This document shows, piece by piece, positions 1-10,316 of a stretch of DNA of 64,000 nucleotides. The first letter of the stretch is position 1. Each line of letters opens with the position of its first letter. A program made the translations under genes and the position numbers. This stretch comes from Orbilia blumenaviensis (taxonomy: Eukaryota > Ascomycota > Orbiliomycetes > Orbiliales > Orbiliaceae), in contig JAVHNS010000001.1 in NCBI GenBank assembly GCA_036872755.1, forward strand, positions 2,790,001 through 2,854,000, given 5' to 3'. The notes under the pieces were generated by a model that saw nothing but the letters and a program-made list of their open reading frames with translations, did not search any database and was not told the origin of the DNA.

Positions 1-1548
1 TTCCCGGGTTCCTCTTTGGGTAGGTTTCTAGGATGTGAGATGTTAAACAATGCATGAAGGGGGGTGGAACAGGATTGTGGAACAAGCCATCGCCATACGT
101 TTGGGAACCAACGACGTGCGCGAGAAAGAAAAAAAAGAGGGTCACCGTGTACCGGCCGGAACCAGTCAAACGTTGGGGAGGGGCCCGTTTGGTTCGTTAG
201 ACCTTTGGGGGAAAGGGAAAAACCCAGCCGTCTGGGAGAGATAATATAAAACTCTTTTTCTTCTTCGATATCCCGTCGCATTGGTATCGGTTTCTTGAGC
301 TTACCCTTCTCTCATCTCAAACATCCCGCAAAACCACAATAAAGTATTAATACGTATCAGAGAGGGGGAGGATGAGGGGGAACCGGCTGGCTGGCGTTCC
401 ACAACATCCAAGCAGAAGCTTCTGGGGGAGGGGTGTAGAACATGGTCCTTGCTCAACCTGCCTCCTCAATTTCATTCGACGGGGCCACTTATTTTTAGTC
501 TACGTAATAAACCGAAAGACTCTCTCTCTCTCTCAATCGCAAATTCATCCTAGATTTCGCTCTTTCTCACCTGACTCGTGAGAGGACGCGAGAAGGAAAA
601 GAAAAAAGGTGGGATGAAAGCGAAACAGCCCGCCGCCGAACCTCAATTTCTCTGATACTCGAGCTCGTCTGGGCAGAAGTCAAATTTAACACAGACACCC
701 ACCACCACCCACAAACACGCCCACACACCGACATAGTTGTAGTTGTAATATGGGGAAAAAGTACACTCCCCCATTTGCCTTTTTGGTAAAAGGTTTTCTG
801 TCTGAACATTTTGTCTTAACCATTCCTTTGGGGGTCAACCTGTCAAATTATTAGTAGTAATTCTCTCTTTTTATTGGGGGAAACATACGCGCGCCCACCA
901 AAAAAAAAAAAAAAAAACTGTTCGTCGGCAACATCTCGTGGCAAGAAGACCCCGATAATGACCCGACCAGGCCCTCCCCCTTTCCTCTTCACAAAAAGGG
1001 TCTTTCGATGCCCTTCTTCCTAACCCCCCCAAACAGTCAAACGGTTTTTTTTCGACGTTCCGCCTGCGAAACTTTACCTAACTGGCAGAGCCTCCCGTTC
1101 TTTTTAGGTGATGAAACAGACGAGAACGCTCCGAGTAAGCTCCTTTTAGTAGCAATTGCAATGCCATTATGCGTCACTTGACATCAACATTAGGAGATCT
1201 GTCGCGTTTCTTAATCGATCGCTGAGTTCTTCGGATTCTTTTCGCTGGCAAAACCTCATAATTAGATTTTATTATGTGTCCGACGATGATAGATAATAGA
1301 TGCGGAAGAACCATTCCTCCCCCTTCTTTTTCAGATCTGGAAGCTTCATATCCATATTATCTCATCTATCTATCTATCTTTCTTTCTACTATCATCTGAT
1401 TAGTTAGACAAAACCAAAAATTAAAGCACAAGGTCCCGTGTGAACATACCATCTATCGTGATCCCCAAACTATCATAAGAAAAAAAGAAAGATAGTAAAA
1501 AGAGAATACAGACCTTATATCTGAAGAGGACAAAAAAATAAAATAACC
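1..1548. promoter_or_regulatory. Gene-free 5' region, upstream of cysteine dioxygenase
   Basis: No recognisable coding region was found on either strand. Open frames here are short and low in complexity. The stretch holds pyrimidine-rich tracts, an A-run near 899-917, and TATC/TTTC microsatellites near 1365-1387. It must include the promoter and 5' leader of the cysteine dioxygenase gene that starts at 1549. I could not identify a specific factor-binding site with confidence. Confidence 0.5.
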
Positions 1549-3016
1549 ATGTCTCCAATCGTCCTCCAATCCCCTCAAGCAGTGGCCGAATATCAGCCTC
1601 ATAATCAAGAGCTACCATTAATCCAACGTCGCTCAAATTTCGACATCCTAATATCCTCAATCCGCGATACCCTCGGCACGAACCCAGACCTCAAATTCGA
1701 CGATGTCGACGTCGACAAACTCCAGATGCTGCTGAGAGCCTACCAGTCCTCACGACTGGAATGGGAACGCTTCTCGTTTATTGATTTCAGTCGGAATTAT
1801 ACACGAAATCTGGTGGATAATCTGCATGGAAACGCTAATCTGGTATGTTCATAAAAAAAAAAGAAGAAAATGTTTCATCCCATCATCCCATCCAATCGCC
1901 ATCTCTACCCTAATGGAAAGACCATGTGGGAAGGAAAGAAAATGTGTTGCAGATGAGGTTGAATCCGCAGGGTCCAGACCACAGTCCACAACACAATATC
2001 AACCACACACCTCCGCTCCACTTCCCAGAAAACTCCACTCCGAGAGGGCTGCATATGCCCAGCCGCATTCCAATTCCACCACCTGCATATAAAAAAATAT
2101 ATTACCCGAGACTTCCCCCCAGTCATTAGGCTCAATGTCTAGCTAGTCCAGCTAGCCCAAAAATACGTAACCAAAGAAAGAAAAAAAGAGAGACAGAAAC
2201 TAATCATTTATTTCATAATGTCTATAGATCCTAATGACATGGACGCCCAACAAGGCCTCCTTGATCCACGACCACACAAGTGCCCACTGCATCATGAGGA
2301 TTCTACAGGGTCATATCATTGAAACTCGTTACGAGTGGCCAACTCCAGGGGTTGAAGAGCCATTAAAGATCAAGCAAGTCAGGCACTACTATGCCGGCGA
2401 TGTAGCATATATGAGTGACGATGTAGGTTTCTTTTAAAAAAGGCTATAAGAGCTCCAATCAGAATATGATAGAAACTAACCCAATCTCTCAACTCGCCAG
2501 CTCGGAATCCACAAAGTCGAGAACGGCGACCCAGACTCCGTTGCCGTTAGCCTGCATCTCTACACCCCTCCTTACATCGAGAAGAGTGAGTATTTTTTTT
2601 TTTCCTTTTCCTTTACCTAAACATACGTACATACATTTCATCCATACCATTACCCACACTATACCCCATCCATAGCCCCGCCCCACAAAAGGAAAAGCAA
2701 GATGGTTCCTTGCACAAGTCCTTCCCTTCCCTTCGGAACTGCGCGAAAAATCCGAATGAACGAAACAATCCTTTCTTCTTTCCTTTTCCTCGGCTTTTTT
2801 TTCCTCCCCTCGTCTTTCCTTTCCTCGTCTTTCCTTTCCTTCTACAATTTACTTTTCTTGTTTACACAGAAGGACCAAAAGACACTAACCAAAAAACCGA
2901 ATTCCACAGAGGGGTGCAACACCTTCAATGCAAAGACCGGGAAGTCCTGCCATATCAAGCTGTCGGAATACTACAGCAGAGAAGGCGAAAAGATCTCAAA
3001 GCCATCGAGTCATTAA
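1549..3016 (+). CDS. CDO1: Cysteine dioxygenase (four exons)
   Basis: The product is a thiol dioxygenase that oxidises L-cysteine with O2 to cysteine sulfinate, the entry step of cysteine catabolism in the cytosol. The model is join(1549..1842, 2228..2422, 2501..2585, 2910..3016), 226 aa, all introns GT-AG. Exon 2 carries the cupin iron site IHDHTSAHC (His112, His114). The third ligand His167 lies in GIHKVEN in exon 3. Cys119 and Tyr184 (HLYTPP) match the Cys-Tyr pair that forms the family's thioether cofactor. The segment NAN-LILMTW across the first junction matches the family pattern. Intron 1 (385 nt) and intron 3 (324 nt) are long for this organism; intron 1 contains an unrelated open frame that I did not use. 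The length agrees with the roughly 200-residue animal enzymes plus a fungal N-terminal extension. The gene converges with Mios/Sea4. Confidence 0.94.
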
Positions 3017-3692
3017 CTCCTTCCTCCTCTCTCCTTTTCTCCTCTTCTTTCTTTCTTTCTTTCTTTCTAGACCTCGGTACACATCAGCCTTAAGTTTTTT
3101 GTTTTTTTCTTTATGATCACGATCACGATCACGATATCAAATACCCACACACGCACACCAAGTCTTGAATCTTTGGTTTTTGAACTCCACAGTTATTTTA
3201 GCGTTATTTTTACTCACTAGAAAGGAGACTTGGATATCTTTTTTTTTTTGCCATCTTATCCTTTACTATTCCTTGTTTTTTTTTAGTTTATCGCTTTACT
3301 ATGTCTCAAGACCCCAGATATTCTTCACATTTTACCGCTATATCCTTTCTGGTTTGAAAATTGCCGATCTCATCGATTTTTTTTATATTCTGTATCCAAT
3401 GAAATCTTCACAAACCAATATATCCCATAGACAAGAAAATAGTTAAAGAAAAAAGAAAAAAGGAAAAGAGCTGAAACCCCATTGACATCATCGTCGTCAT
3501 TACTTGTAAGAAAGTTCAATAGTAAAAGACTAGGACGCTGTCCTTAGTGGCTGATTTACAAGATAAGGCCCCCTATAAAAGAAAGTTGTAATGATAGTAA
3601 CAGTAATGATAGTAACAGTAATGATAAGATAGTTAATATATTGGCGGTAAGAACCGGTACTGGGTCGTATTGTAAATAAAGTCCACTCTCAT
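3017..3692. other. Convergent 3' spacer between CDO and Mios genes
   Basis: The spacer lies between two convergent genes and probably holds both 3' UTRs. It contains a GATCAC-type repeat near 3114-3135, T-rich tracts, and a 15-bp tandem repeat at 3588-3627. No coding region is supported; the 93-codon open frame at 3165-3446 is low-complexity and resembles no family I know. Confidence 0.5.
3588..3627. repeat. 15-bp tandem repeat, about 2.7 copies
   Basis: The unit GTAATGATAGTAACA occurs at 3588-3602 and 3603-3617, followed by a partial third copy. It lies in the convergent spacer downstream of CDO. It looks like a simple minisatellite. Confidence 0.85.
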
Positions 3693-6600
3693 TCACTTCG
3701 AACGGAAAACTCCACAAAGACCTGCCGAAGGGAGAAGAAAAAAAAGAAAAACGGTATCAGCAACAAGATCACCGGAAAACCCCTTCTACCCAAATCCAAG
3801 GGAATATATACCCAAATATAGTATTCCCCAAGGCAGCGAGAGGAGAGAGAGAGAGGGAGAAGTGAAATAGGGAAAAAAAAGAAAAGAGAAAGGAGAGGAG
3901 GCACTCACATTCACATTCCGGCACCGGACAAAGCGTATGCTTCGAAAACCATTCCTTCGCATGCCCTGCATGACTCCCATGATTACAGATCAGGCAAAAA
4001 TTAAACCATTTGTCGTACATGTCATCCACCTTCTCGCCCTTGCCGATATTGTGGCTGCTGCTGTTGTTGTTGCGGATCACCCGCGTATTTGGAGTCCCAA
4101 GGTACAGCAGACAAATCGCGCACCGGGGCAGCGGTTTCCTGCAGTTCGGGCAAACGATCGCCTTCTGCAGCGGGAAGCTAGCTTGGGTGGACTGACTGAC
4201 TGGGATCGTGACTTGTTGGCCGTCTTTGAAGCGGGTGGTTGGGATCTCGGAGCGGTGTGCCACTTTCTATATATCGATGTTAAACATTAGTTTGGCCTAT
4301 ACAAAAAAAAAAAAAAAAAAAAGAAAATGTGGGGTTTCAAGGAGGAAAGAGATGATGAGGTGGAACATACCCTATCACAGAAGTTGCACCTCACATATAT
4401 TTGCCGCGGGAGGGACTCGATTAGGGAGGCTCCTTTCTTGTTGGTCGATATCTCCCGCCGTTTGATATCAAAGTTGGCCCTTATCTGCCAGAACTTCCAC
4501 CTATCCAACAGCTCACGATAGCTGTTTCAGGGAATAAAAAGTCAGAGCCATATATAAACACCCAATATACTCACTTATAAAGCATACAGAGTATATAATT
4601 ACAAGATATAGTAATAATAATATATATCTCGAGCAAGGGTTACGAGGATATAACGTACCTATCCACCCACAGGTCAACCCTATGATCCACAAAGTATTTG
4701 GGCACAGCAAACGACGCCACCAATGCCGCAGTTTGAACGTCGCCAGTCTTGTTAACGTAAACCTGTAACAGATCTATGGCTTTCTCCGTGACCCCCGTAA
4801 GCAGGATCCCCTCGGGCTCCCCGTCCCGGATCACCATCATCGTGAAATCGTCGATATACGCACTCAACTTTTGCCCCGATCCATATGTTAGTCTAACCCT
4901 AACTTTGAAAAAGGTAAAGGAAAAGAAAAGGAAAAGTATAGGCTAGTACCTCATCGTCCTCCAAAAACCTCAACGCAATCCCGAGCCTCTCCCTGATCGG
5001 CAACCCCGTCGACCCATCCAAAACATCCTGCCAATCTCCATTACTAACGTATGCAAAAATCGCGCGACTGTACGGATCATGCATATGCGTAGCCATCTCC
5101 CTACACAAATCCTTCCAAATCGTATTCTCCGAAATCCCACCCTTTTCACCGGATATTCTATGAGAATTATACCCAGCCACAGCAGTAGACATTAACTTCA
5201 TCTCTGTTTTCCCCATTGATAAGGCTTTTATACATCGTTCGATGTTACCGTGGAATAATGCCCACCCAGCAGACTTTTCGAACTGTTGTTTTTTCTCGAA
5301 TTTTTCTAACGCGGCTTCAAGGTCGGAGTCGCTGTTGAAGTCCCATCCACACATTGCTAGTCCTAAGATTCGTTGTTCCGGGTATCTTGTCTCTCCTGCA
5401 AATTTGAATCGTCCTTTTCGCCCATTGTTGTCATTTATCTTTTTTAACGCTGCAGAGAACGACTTTTCGTCCAGTTTCGCAGTGGGGTCGAGTCGTGAGG
5501 CGGGCAGGACAGGGCGCCAGATGCCCAGAACCCCGAGGTAAGATAGGTCGAGGCCGTCGGAGTACATTCCGTCTCCTTCAGTGCACTCTACCGCGCCATC
5601 TAGCCATCTCCACATTTCAGCTAGTTCGTTTTCTTTCTTTGCCTTTGTGACCAGCCTTTCGTTTTGTGCGCACTGTTATATATCAAAACCACCAGTTAAT
5701 TTTTCTATGACGTAAAAACGAACATACATATGAATGAACTGGACCCTTCTGCACCGTAAAAGCATATATGTATGTATAAATATGAACTGGAGAGAAGATA
5801 AAAAGAAAAAAAGACTTACGTTGAATTGATACCCCTGCTCCGCCCTCCTCCTCATCGTAACCGATATATCAATCCTCAAAGTATCCCTCGGATCAAACAT
5901 ATAGTCCTCAGGATTGACCACACTCTCCCTCCTCAAGCCCAACCCCGCCTTAAACCCAACCCCGCCCCCGCCACCATTAACCCCCCTCATAACCGGATGT
6001 TCCGGCGTACCACTAGAATTCGACTCGCCATCCGCGTCCTCTTCATCCTCCTCATCCTCATCATTATACCCCAAATGATCATCGCCCATTGTTAACGTAT
6101 GATTAGGTTCCGCAACATGAATAAGTTTTGTGGAGGGGGCGTTTAGGACGGTGGCGGTTTGGTTGTCTGTCATCATTACGAAGTTGTTACGTGCACCGAA
6201 GGCTGTAGAGATGGGGTTTGTGGGGACTGTGAAGGCGGTTATTCCGCCATTTCGGGCGAGGGAGATGACGCGGAGGTCGGGGTCAGAACTGCCGTCGGAT
6301 ATCCAGTCGAAGGAGGCCATGGTGTTTTCGTAGCGGAGGGGGCGTTTAAATGGTGCTGTTTTTTCCCCATTCCCGTTAGCCATATATATTCTATCAAATC
6401 TTTTCAAGTATATTGGAGGGAATGTAGAATGTACTACGTACTCTCAGAAACCTTCGTCACAAACAAACTCTCCCGGTTCGACCTATCCGCCTCCAACTTC
6501 GACGGGTCCTTAAACCTCGCCACAGCAGCTACACCTCCAATCCCCTCCGTAGAAACTGGTGTAGCAACCTGCGTCCCCATTTGATACAGATTCAAAATTC

Positions 6601-7776
6601 CATTATTACCCAACACCCCAAAACTCGACGCATTCTCCCTCGCATATCGTAGGCTGTGAATCGTAAGTGCCGAATGCGCACGGGTCCCAGTTCCAGACTG
6701 GGGGTAGTGATCATCGAATATCTTCGGGAACGTTAAAGCGGGGTCTTGAATCCCCCTACCGGCAAACCTTCGGTCCCAAACAGCCATGAATCCATCTTCA
6801 GAGCAGGATGAGAAGTAGTTCTGGTGTTTATCGATCGTGATGCCGTGTACCAGTCTCGTCGGGAAATTCAAAGCAAATGAACCGGAACTATCCCTCAGAT
6901 CGAATGCTCTCAAAAACCTCTGTCCCACACCGGCGACGAGTACGTGCGGCTGGTCTGAAAAAAACTGTATAGCAGAGATCATCTCACTCGGCACCAGCTG
7001 TCTCTGCGGCTGTCTAGTCGATGTCGATGTTGTCGAAACCCCTCTCGCAGAACCAGGTGTACCAGGCACCATCGAAGCCGCCGCGGCCGCGGTACTACTA
7101 GCAGCAGCAGCCGAATGCCACTGTGAATTAACATCCCAAATATTTAAACAAAAGTCAGTCCGAACTTTGTCTAGCCCGATAGCAAGGAATCCCGCGCGTG
7201 AAAAGGCAACGGAGTTACATCCACGCTGGTGTTTCACGGGCAGCGAGATGGAGTTTTCGGCATTTTCGGAGCTTTTCATGCGTAGGATCAGGGCTTCTCC
7301 GCCGGACTTGCCGACGGCGACGAGGTCTTTGCTCTTGTCAGTATACAAGATAGTAGGTTATATATGTGATTAAACGGGAACATACCAGGCTCCAGAGGCG
7401 ACCAGTCAAAACACTAACCCTCCCCAAACGTCGTTAATATCCTACCTCAACCAACAATTCCAAAGATGATAGAAATTAGAAGAAAACACCCTACCTTAAT
7501 ATGCGGAATTTTCTCCTTTTTAAACACTAGCTCACTATGAATTGACTCCGGCTTCCTATTCTAAACCGTCCCTCCCAAAACAAAAAAACCGCCGTCTCAT
7601 TAGCCAAAAAACACTACAATATCCATAATATAAAGGGACAAGAAGGGAATACATACATTAAACCCCTTCACATCATACAAACTAACATGCGTCTCCTTCG
7701 CACTGATGGTCATAAACTGCTGCACACCGGTGTCTGAGTGCGGAGACCACCGTATAAAATCCGATACCGTGTTCAT
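3693..7776 (-). CDS. SEA4: GATOR2/SEACAT subunit Mios (Sea4), ten exons
   Basis: This is a WD40 scaffold protein of GATOR2/SEACAT, which acts at the vacuole/lysosome surface to relay amino-acid status to TORC1. The model is complement(join(3693..3721, 3909..4266, 4371..4521, 4659..4867, 4950..5672, 5820..6390, 6438..7326, 7386..7413, 7495..7560, 7657..7776)), 1,047 aa. The N-terminal 400 residues form the WD40 part (CFDWSP, GLDKVRTDFCLNIWDV, CSEDGFMAVWDRR). An alpha-solenoid middle follows (EGILLTGVTEKAIDLL, NKTGDVQTA). The C-terminus is the zinc module: CNFC (914-917), CPNCRKPLPRCAIC (958-971), FCLICNHGSHAGH (1009-1021) and CPVPECECLC (1032-1041). The length is close to yeast Sea4 (about 1,040). 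A 28-nt microexon (7386-7413) encodes the CFDWSP block. The junction of exons 4 and 5 (6391-6437) is the least certain; a 38-nt alternative intron ending at 6399 also keeps frame. Confidence 0.94.
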
Positions 7777-8651
7777 GATGGGCTGTCTCTTTCCTTCTCT
7801 TTCCTTCTATTATTATAAATAAGAAGAGGAAGAAGGGAGAGTTACTTTCTCCGGAGGCAATAGCTAGTTAAGTTATTGCTCGAATTGCCGATGGAGATGA
7901 TGAGCAAGAGAGAGTAAGAGAGAGGAGGAAGAAGGTGTGAAGATAGTCAATCAGGAGCCAAAGGCATGATTGATTGATACAGAAAAACGGGTTACAGAAG
8001 CGGAGCCATTGGGACCCCGGCAGTTCAAATATCTTCTTTTTTTTTTTTTACCGTGAATAGGCAGGATACTAAATTCCTCCTTAGAAAACTCAAGAAAGAG
8101 AAGAAGAGGCGGAGACCAGCGCGTCGATTGCAGCGCCGGTGTCTTCTTGCAGGTCCAGGCCTATAAAAACAGCTGCTGATATCATAGACGTTAGCTCCAG
8201 CTTCCAAACTTGCGCGATTGGAGAAGATGACCCGCCCACTTAAGCTTCTAGGTCAAGGATAAAGACACACTTCGCTTTTCTCTTCTCTTCCCGTCTTTCC
8301 CGAGTATCAGTTGATTGTTGGAGGTCCTTTTTTTCAAAAAAACAAAAACGGTTGGGGGACAGTACAGGATAAAGAAAACCAACGAGCGAACGAGAGAAGA
8401 GAGAATATTAATTAACCAAGAGAGGTGGGAATCTGGGAATTACCATTAGCTAACCAAGACTGCTAAGCTACATTCGCCAGCCGCTGGTTCGTCTCCATCG
8501 CTTCGCCTCGCCTGTTTGCGGCCAAACCAAGTAACCTCTCCGCTAATCATTTTTTCGCAGGGAAAAAAATAAAATAAAAAATTCAAACCTCACCATCTCT
8601 ACTATCACCACCTACCATTCACACAGCGACATAATCAATCCACAAGAAACA
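7777..8651. promoter_or_regulatory. Divergent promoter region of Mios and EFG1
   Basis: These 875 bases separate the start codons of Mios (-) and EFG1 (+), so they must hold both promoters. Pyrimidine/purine-rich tracts occur, for example GAGAGA-type repeats near 7905-7935 and T/A homopolymers near 8036-8050 and 8329-8347. The 60-codon frame at 8025-8207 is not supported as a gene. I could not assign a specific regulatory motif. Confidence 0.5.
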
Positions 8652-9461
8652 ATGTCATCAACAACAACACCAACCACCCAAATCCATCCCTCCCGCCTCT
8701 CCCAAATCCCCAAATCAAAATCAAAATCCAAACCTCACAAAAAGCGCCCATCAAAGCCCCAACCGGCGTCTACAACCTTAACCCGCGCCCAACTGCGCAA
8801 AAAGATCCGAGACCTCACCCGCCTCCTCAACCCCTCCTCTGCAACCTCCAAACTCCCCGCAACAACAAGAGCAGACCACGAACGCGCCCTTTCTGCCTAT
8901 AAACACGAACTTCACCTCCAACAGACCTCTTCGAAACGTCATACCCTCGAAAAGCGATACCATAAAGTCCGTTTCTTTGAGCGTAGAAAGGCTACTAGAG
9001 CATTATCACGACTATCTCGAGAACTTGCTGCTCTTTCTTCTTCAGACAATAATGACGAAAAAGACGAAAAAGACCAGCTTCTGGCAAAGATACATACCGC
9101 AGAGATAGACTTAAACTACATAATGCACTACCCACCTCTCGAAAAGTACATATCGCTGTATAAATCAGGTGATGATAAGGATACAAACCAGAAGCGGGAA
9201 CGTATACGGCTTGATATCGAGAAGAGGATGGCAGAGGGTACTCTAGAAAAGGGAGATGCGCTGGTAGAGGCTAACGCTGCTGATGGATTTGGTGGTGGGG
9301 TCGATGGCAAGAAGAAGAATAACAAGCAGAGTAATGGTAATAACGATAACGACAGAAGAAAGGGTGATAAGAGGAATAATAATAGCCGGAGCATACCCGC
9401 CGAAGAAGATAACGACGAAGACGACGGAGAAGGCAGTGATGGCGGGTTCTTCGAATTATAA
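8652..9461 (+). CDS. EFG1: rRNA-processing protein Efg1
   Basis: The product is a small basic nucleolar protein needed for early 18S rRNA maturation, a 90S pre-ribosome factor in yeast. It is a single exon of 269 aa. The basic N-terminus (KSKSKSKPHKKRPSK) is followed by the conserved helical core: RAQLRKKIRDLTRLLN (45-60), KRYHKVRFFERRKATRAL (101-118), and the family block EIDLNYIMHYPPLEKYISLY (151-170). The C-terminal third is low-complexity, with Lys/Asn-rich and Asp/Glu-rich segments ending DGGFFEL. The start is the first ATG in frame, preceded by CACAAGAAACA. The gene diverges from Mios and converges with the transcription factor downstream. Identification rests on the YHKVRFFE and DLNYI.HYP blocks. 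Confidence 0.87.
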   Translation: MSSTTTPTTQIHPSRLSQIPKSKSKSKPHKKRPSKPQPASTTLTRAQLRKKIRDLTRLLNPSSATSKLPATTRADHERALSAYKHELHLQQTSSKRHTLEKRYHKVRFFERRKATRALSRLSRELAALSSSDNNDEKDEKDQLLAKIHTAEIDLNYIMHYPPLEKYISLYKSGDDKDTNQKRERIRLDIEKRMAEGTLEKGDALVEANAADGFGGGVDGKKKNNKQSNGNNDNDRRKGDKRNNNSRSIPAEEDNDEDDGEGSDGGFFEL

Positions 9462-10316
9462 CGACAGCATGGGAAGAGAAGGGGATTGTTGTAAGATTAT
9501 AGACGAGACGACCATCGTATATCCACACACTCAGGCGTTATTCAGGGAAATTTTGCAAAAAGTCCTTTTCTTTTCCTTCATTTATTTTGCAGCGGGCATA
9601 GCAAATGATTCGTTTTCCTTTTATTCTGAAGGTGGGAGGGAGGGGGAGAGAAAAAGAGAGTGGGAGATATCCTATTGTACAATATAGAGCTAGCTAGTAC
9701 TACTTACTCAACTAATGGACCCTAGTAAAACAAAAAACGAAAGAAAAAAAAGAAAAACCAGTAAGAATATATATATCAGACACAAGAAACATGCATACGC
9801 ATACACAGAAAAACGCCACGATATTTCTTATATCGATGCTATAGCAAAGAACAAGAAGACTTAATAAGAAGCGTGTAAACAGGAGTCAAGAGGAAGGGTT
9901 GACAAGAAGGAAGAGCGGTAAAGAGAGAGAGAAGAAAACATGTAAAAAAAGCCCGGGAGTTATAACACCATCGATCTAAGGACTAGCCAGAAAGTATAGT
10001 AATGAATGCCCCCTCCTCTACCAGACAAAAAAAAAGCTTTTTGTATGTTTTTTTAAGATCCCTCCATGACAAGATAAGAAAAGTTGGAATGAAAACATGT
10101 CCCAAATAACAACATATCAGGAAGAAGCCGAATCCATCAACTCTAACTCCGAGAAATATATAAAACAAATACACAGAATATATGTATAGAAAATTGACCC
10201 GTCGCGATATCGCCCACAGAACGACCCTGCCGACAAAAAAAAAAAAAGAAGAAAGAAACAAAAATAAAACCAGGAAAGAAGAAAGAGTAAAGGGGGGGAT
10301 AAAAATTGAGCTAGGA
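9462..10316. other. Convergent 3' spacer between EFG1 and the Zn2Cys6 gene
   Basis: These 855 bases contain the 3' ends of both convergent genes. They are rich in purine tracts and homopolymers, including an A-run near 10236-10248. No coding region is supported: the T-rich minus-strand frames at 9983-10336 are hydrophobic low-complexity readings of purine-rich DNA. Confidence 0.5.

Noticed and set aside
1926..2129. Open frame inside CDO intron 1 as an extra exon
   Set aside because: Splicing 1842 to 2228 gives the family sequence directly (NAN-LILMTW). The intron frame has no resemblance to cysteine dioxygenase.
9128..9528. Minus-strand frames across EFG1
   Set aside because: They are antisense shadows of the Lys/Asn/Asp-rich EFG1 coding sequence, giving Leu/Ser/Tyr-rich nonsense.
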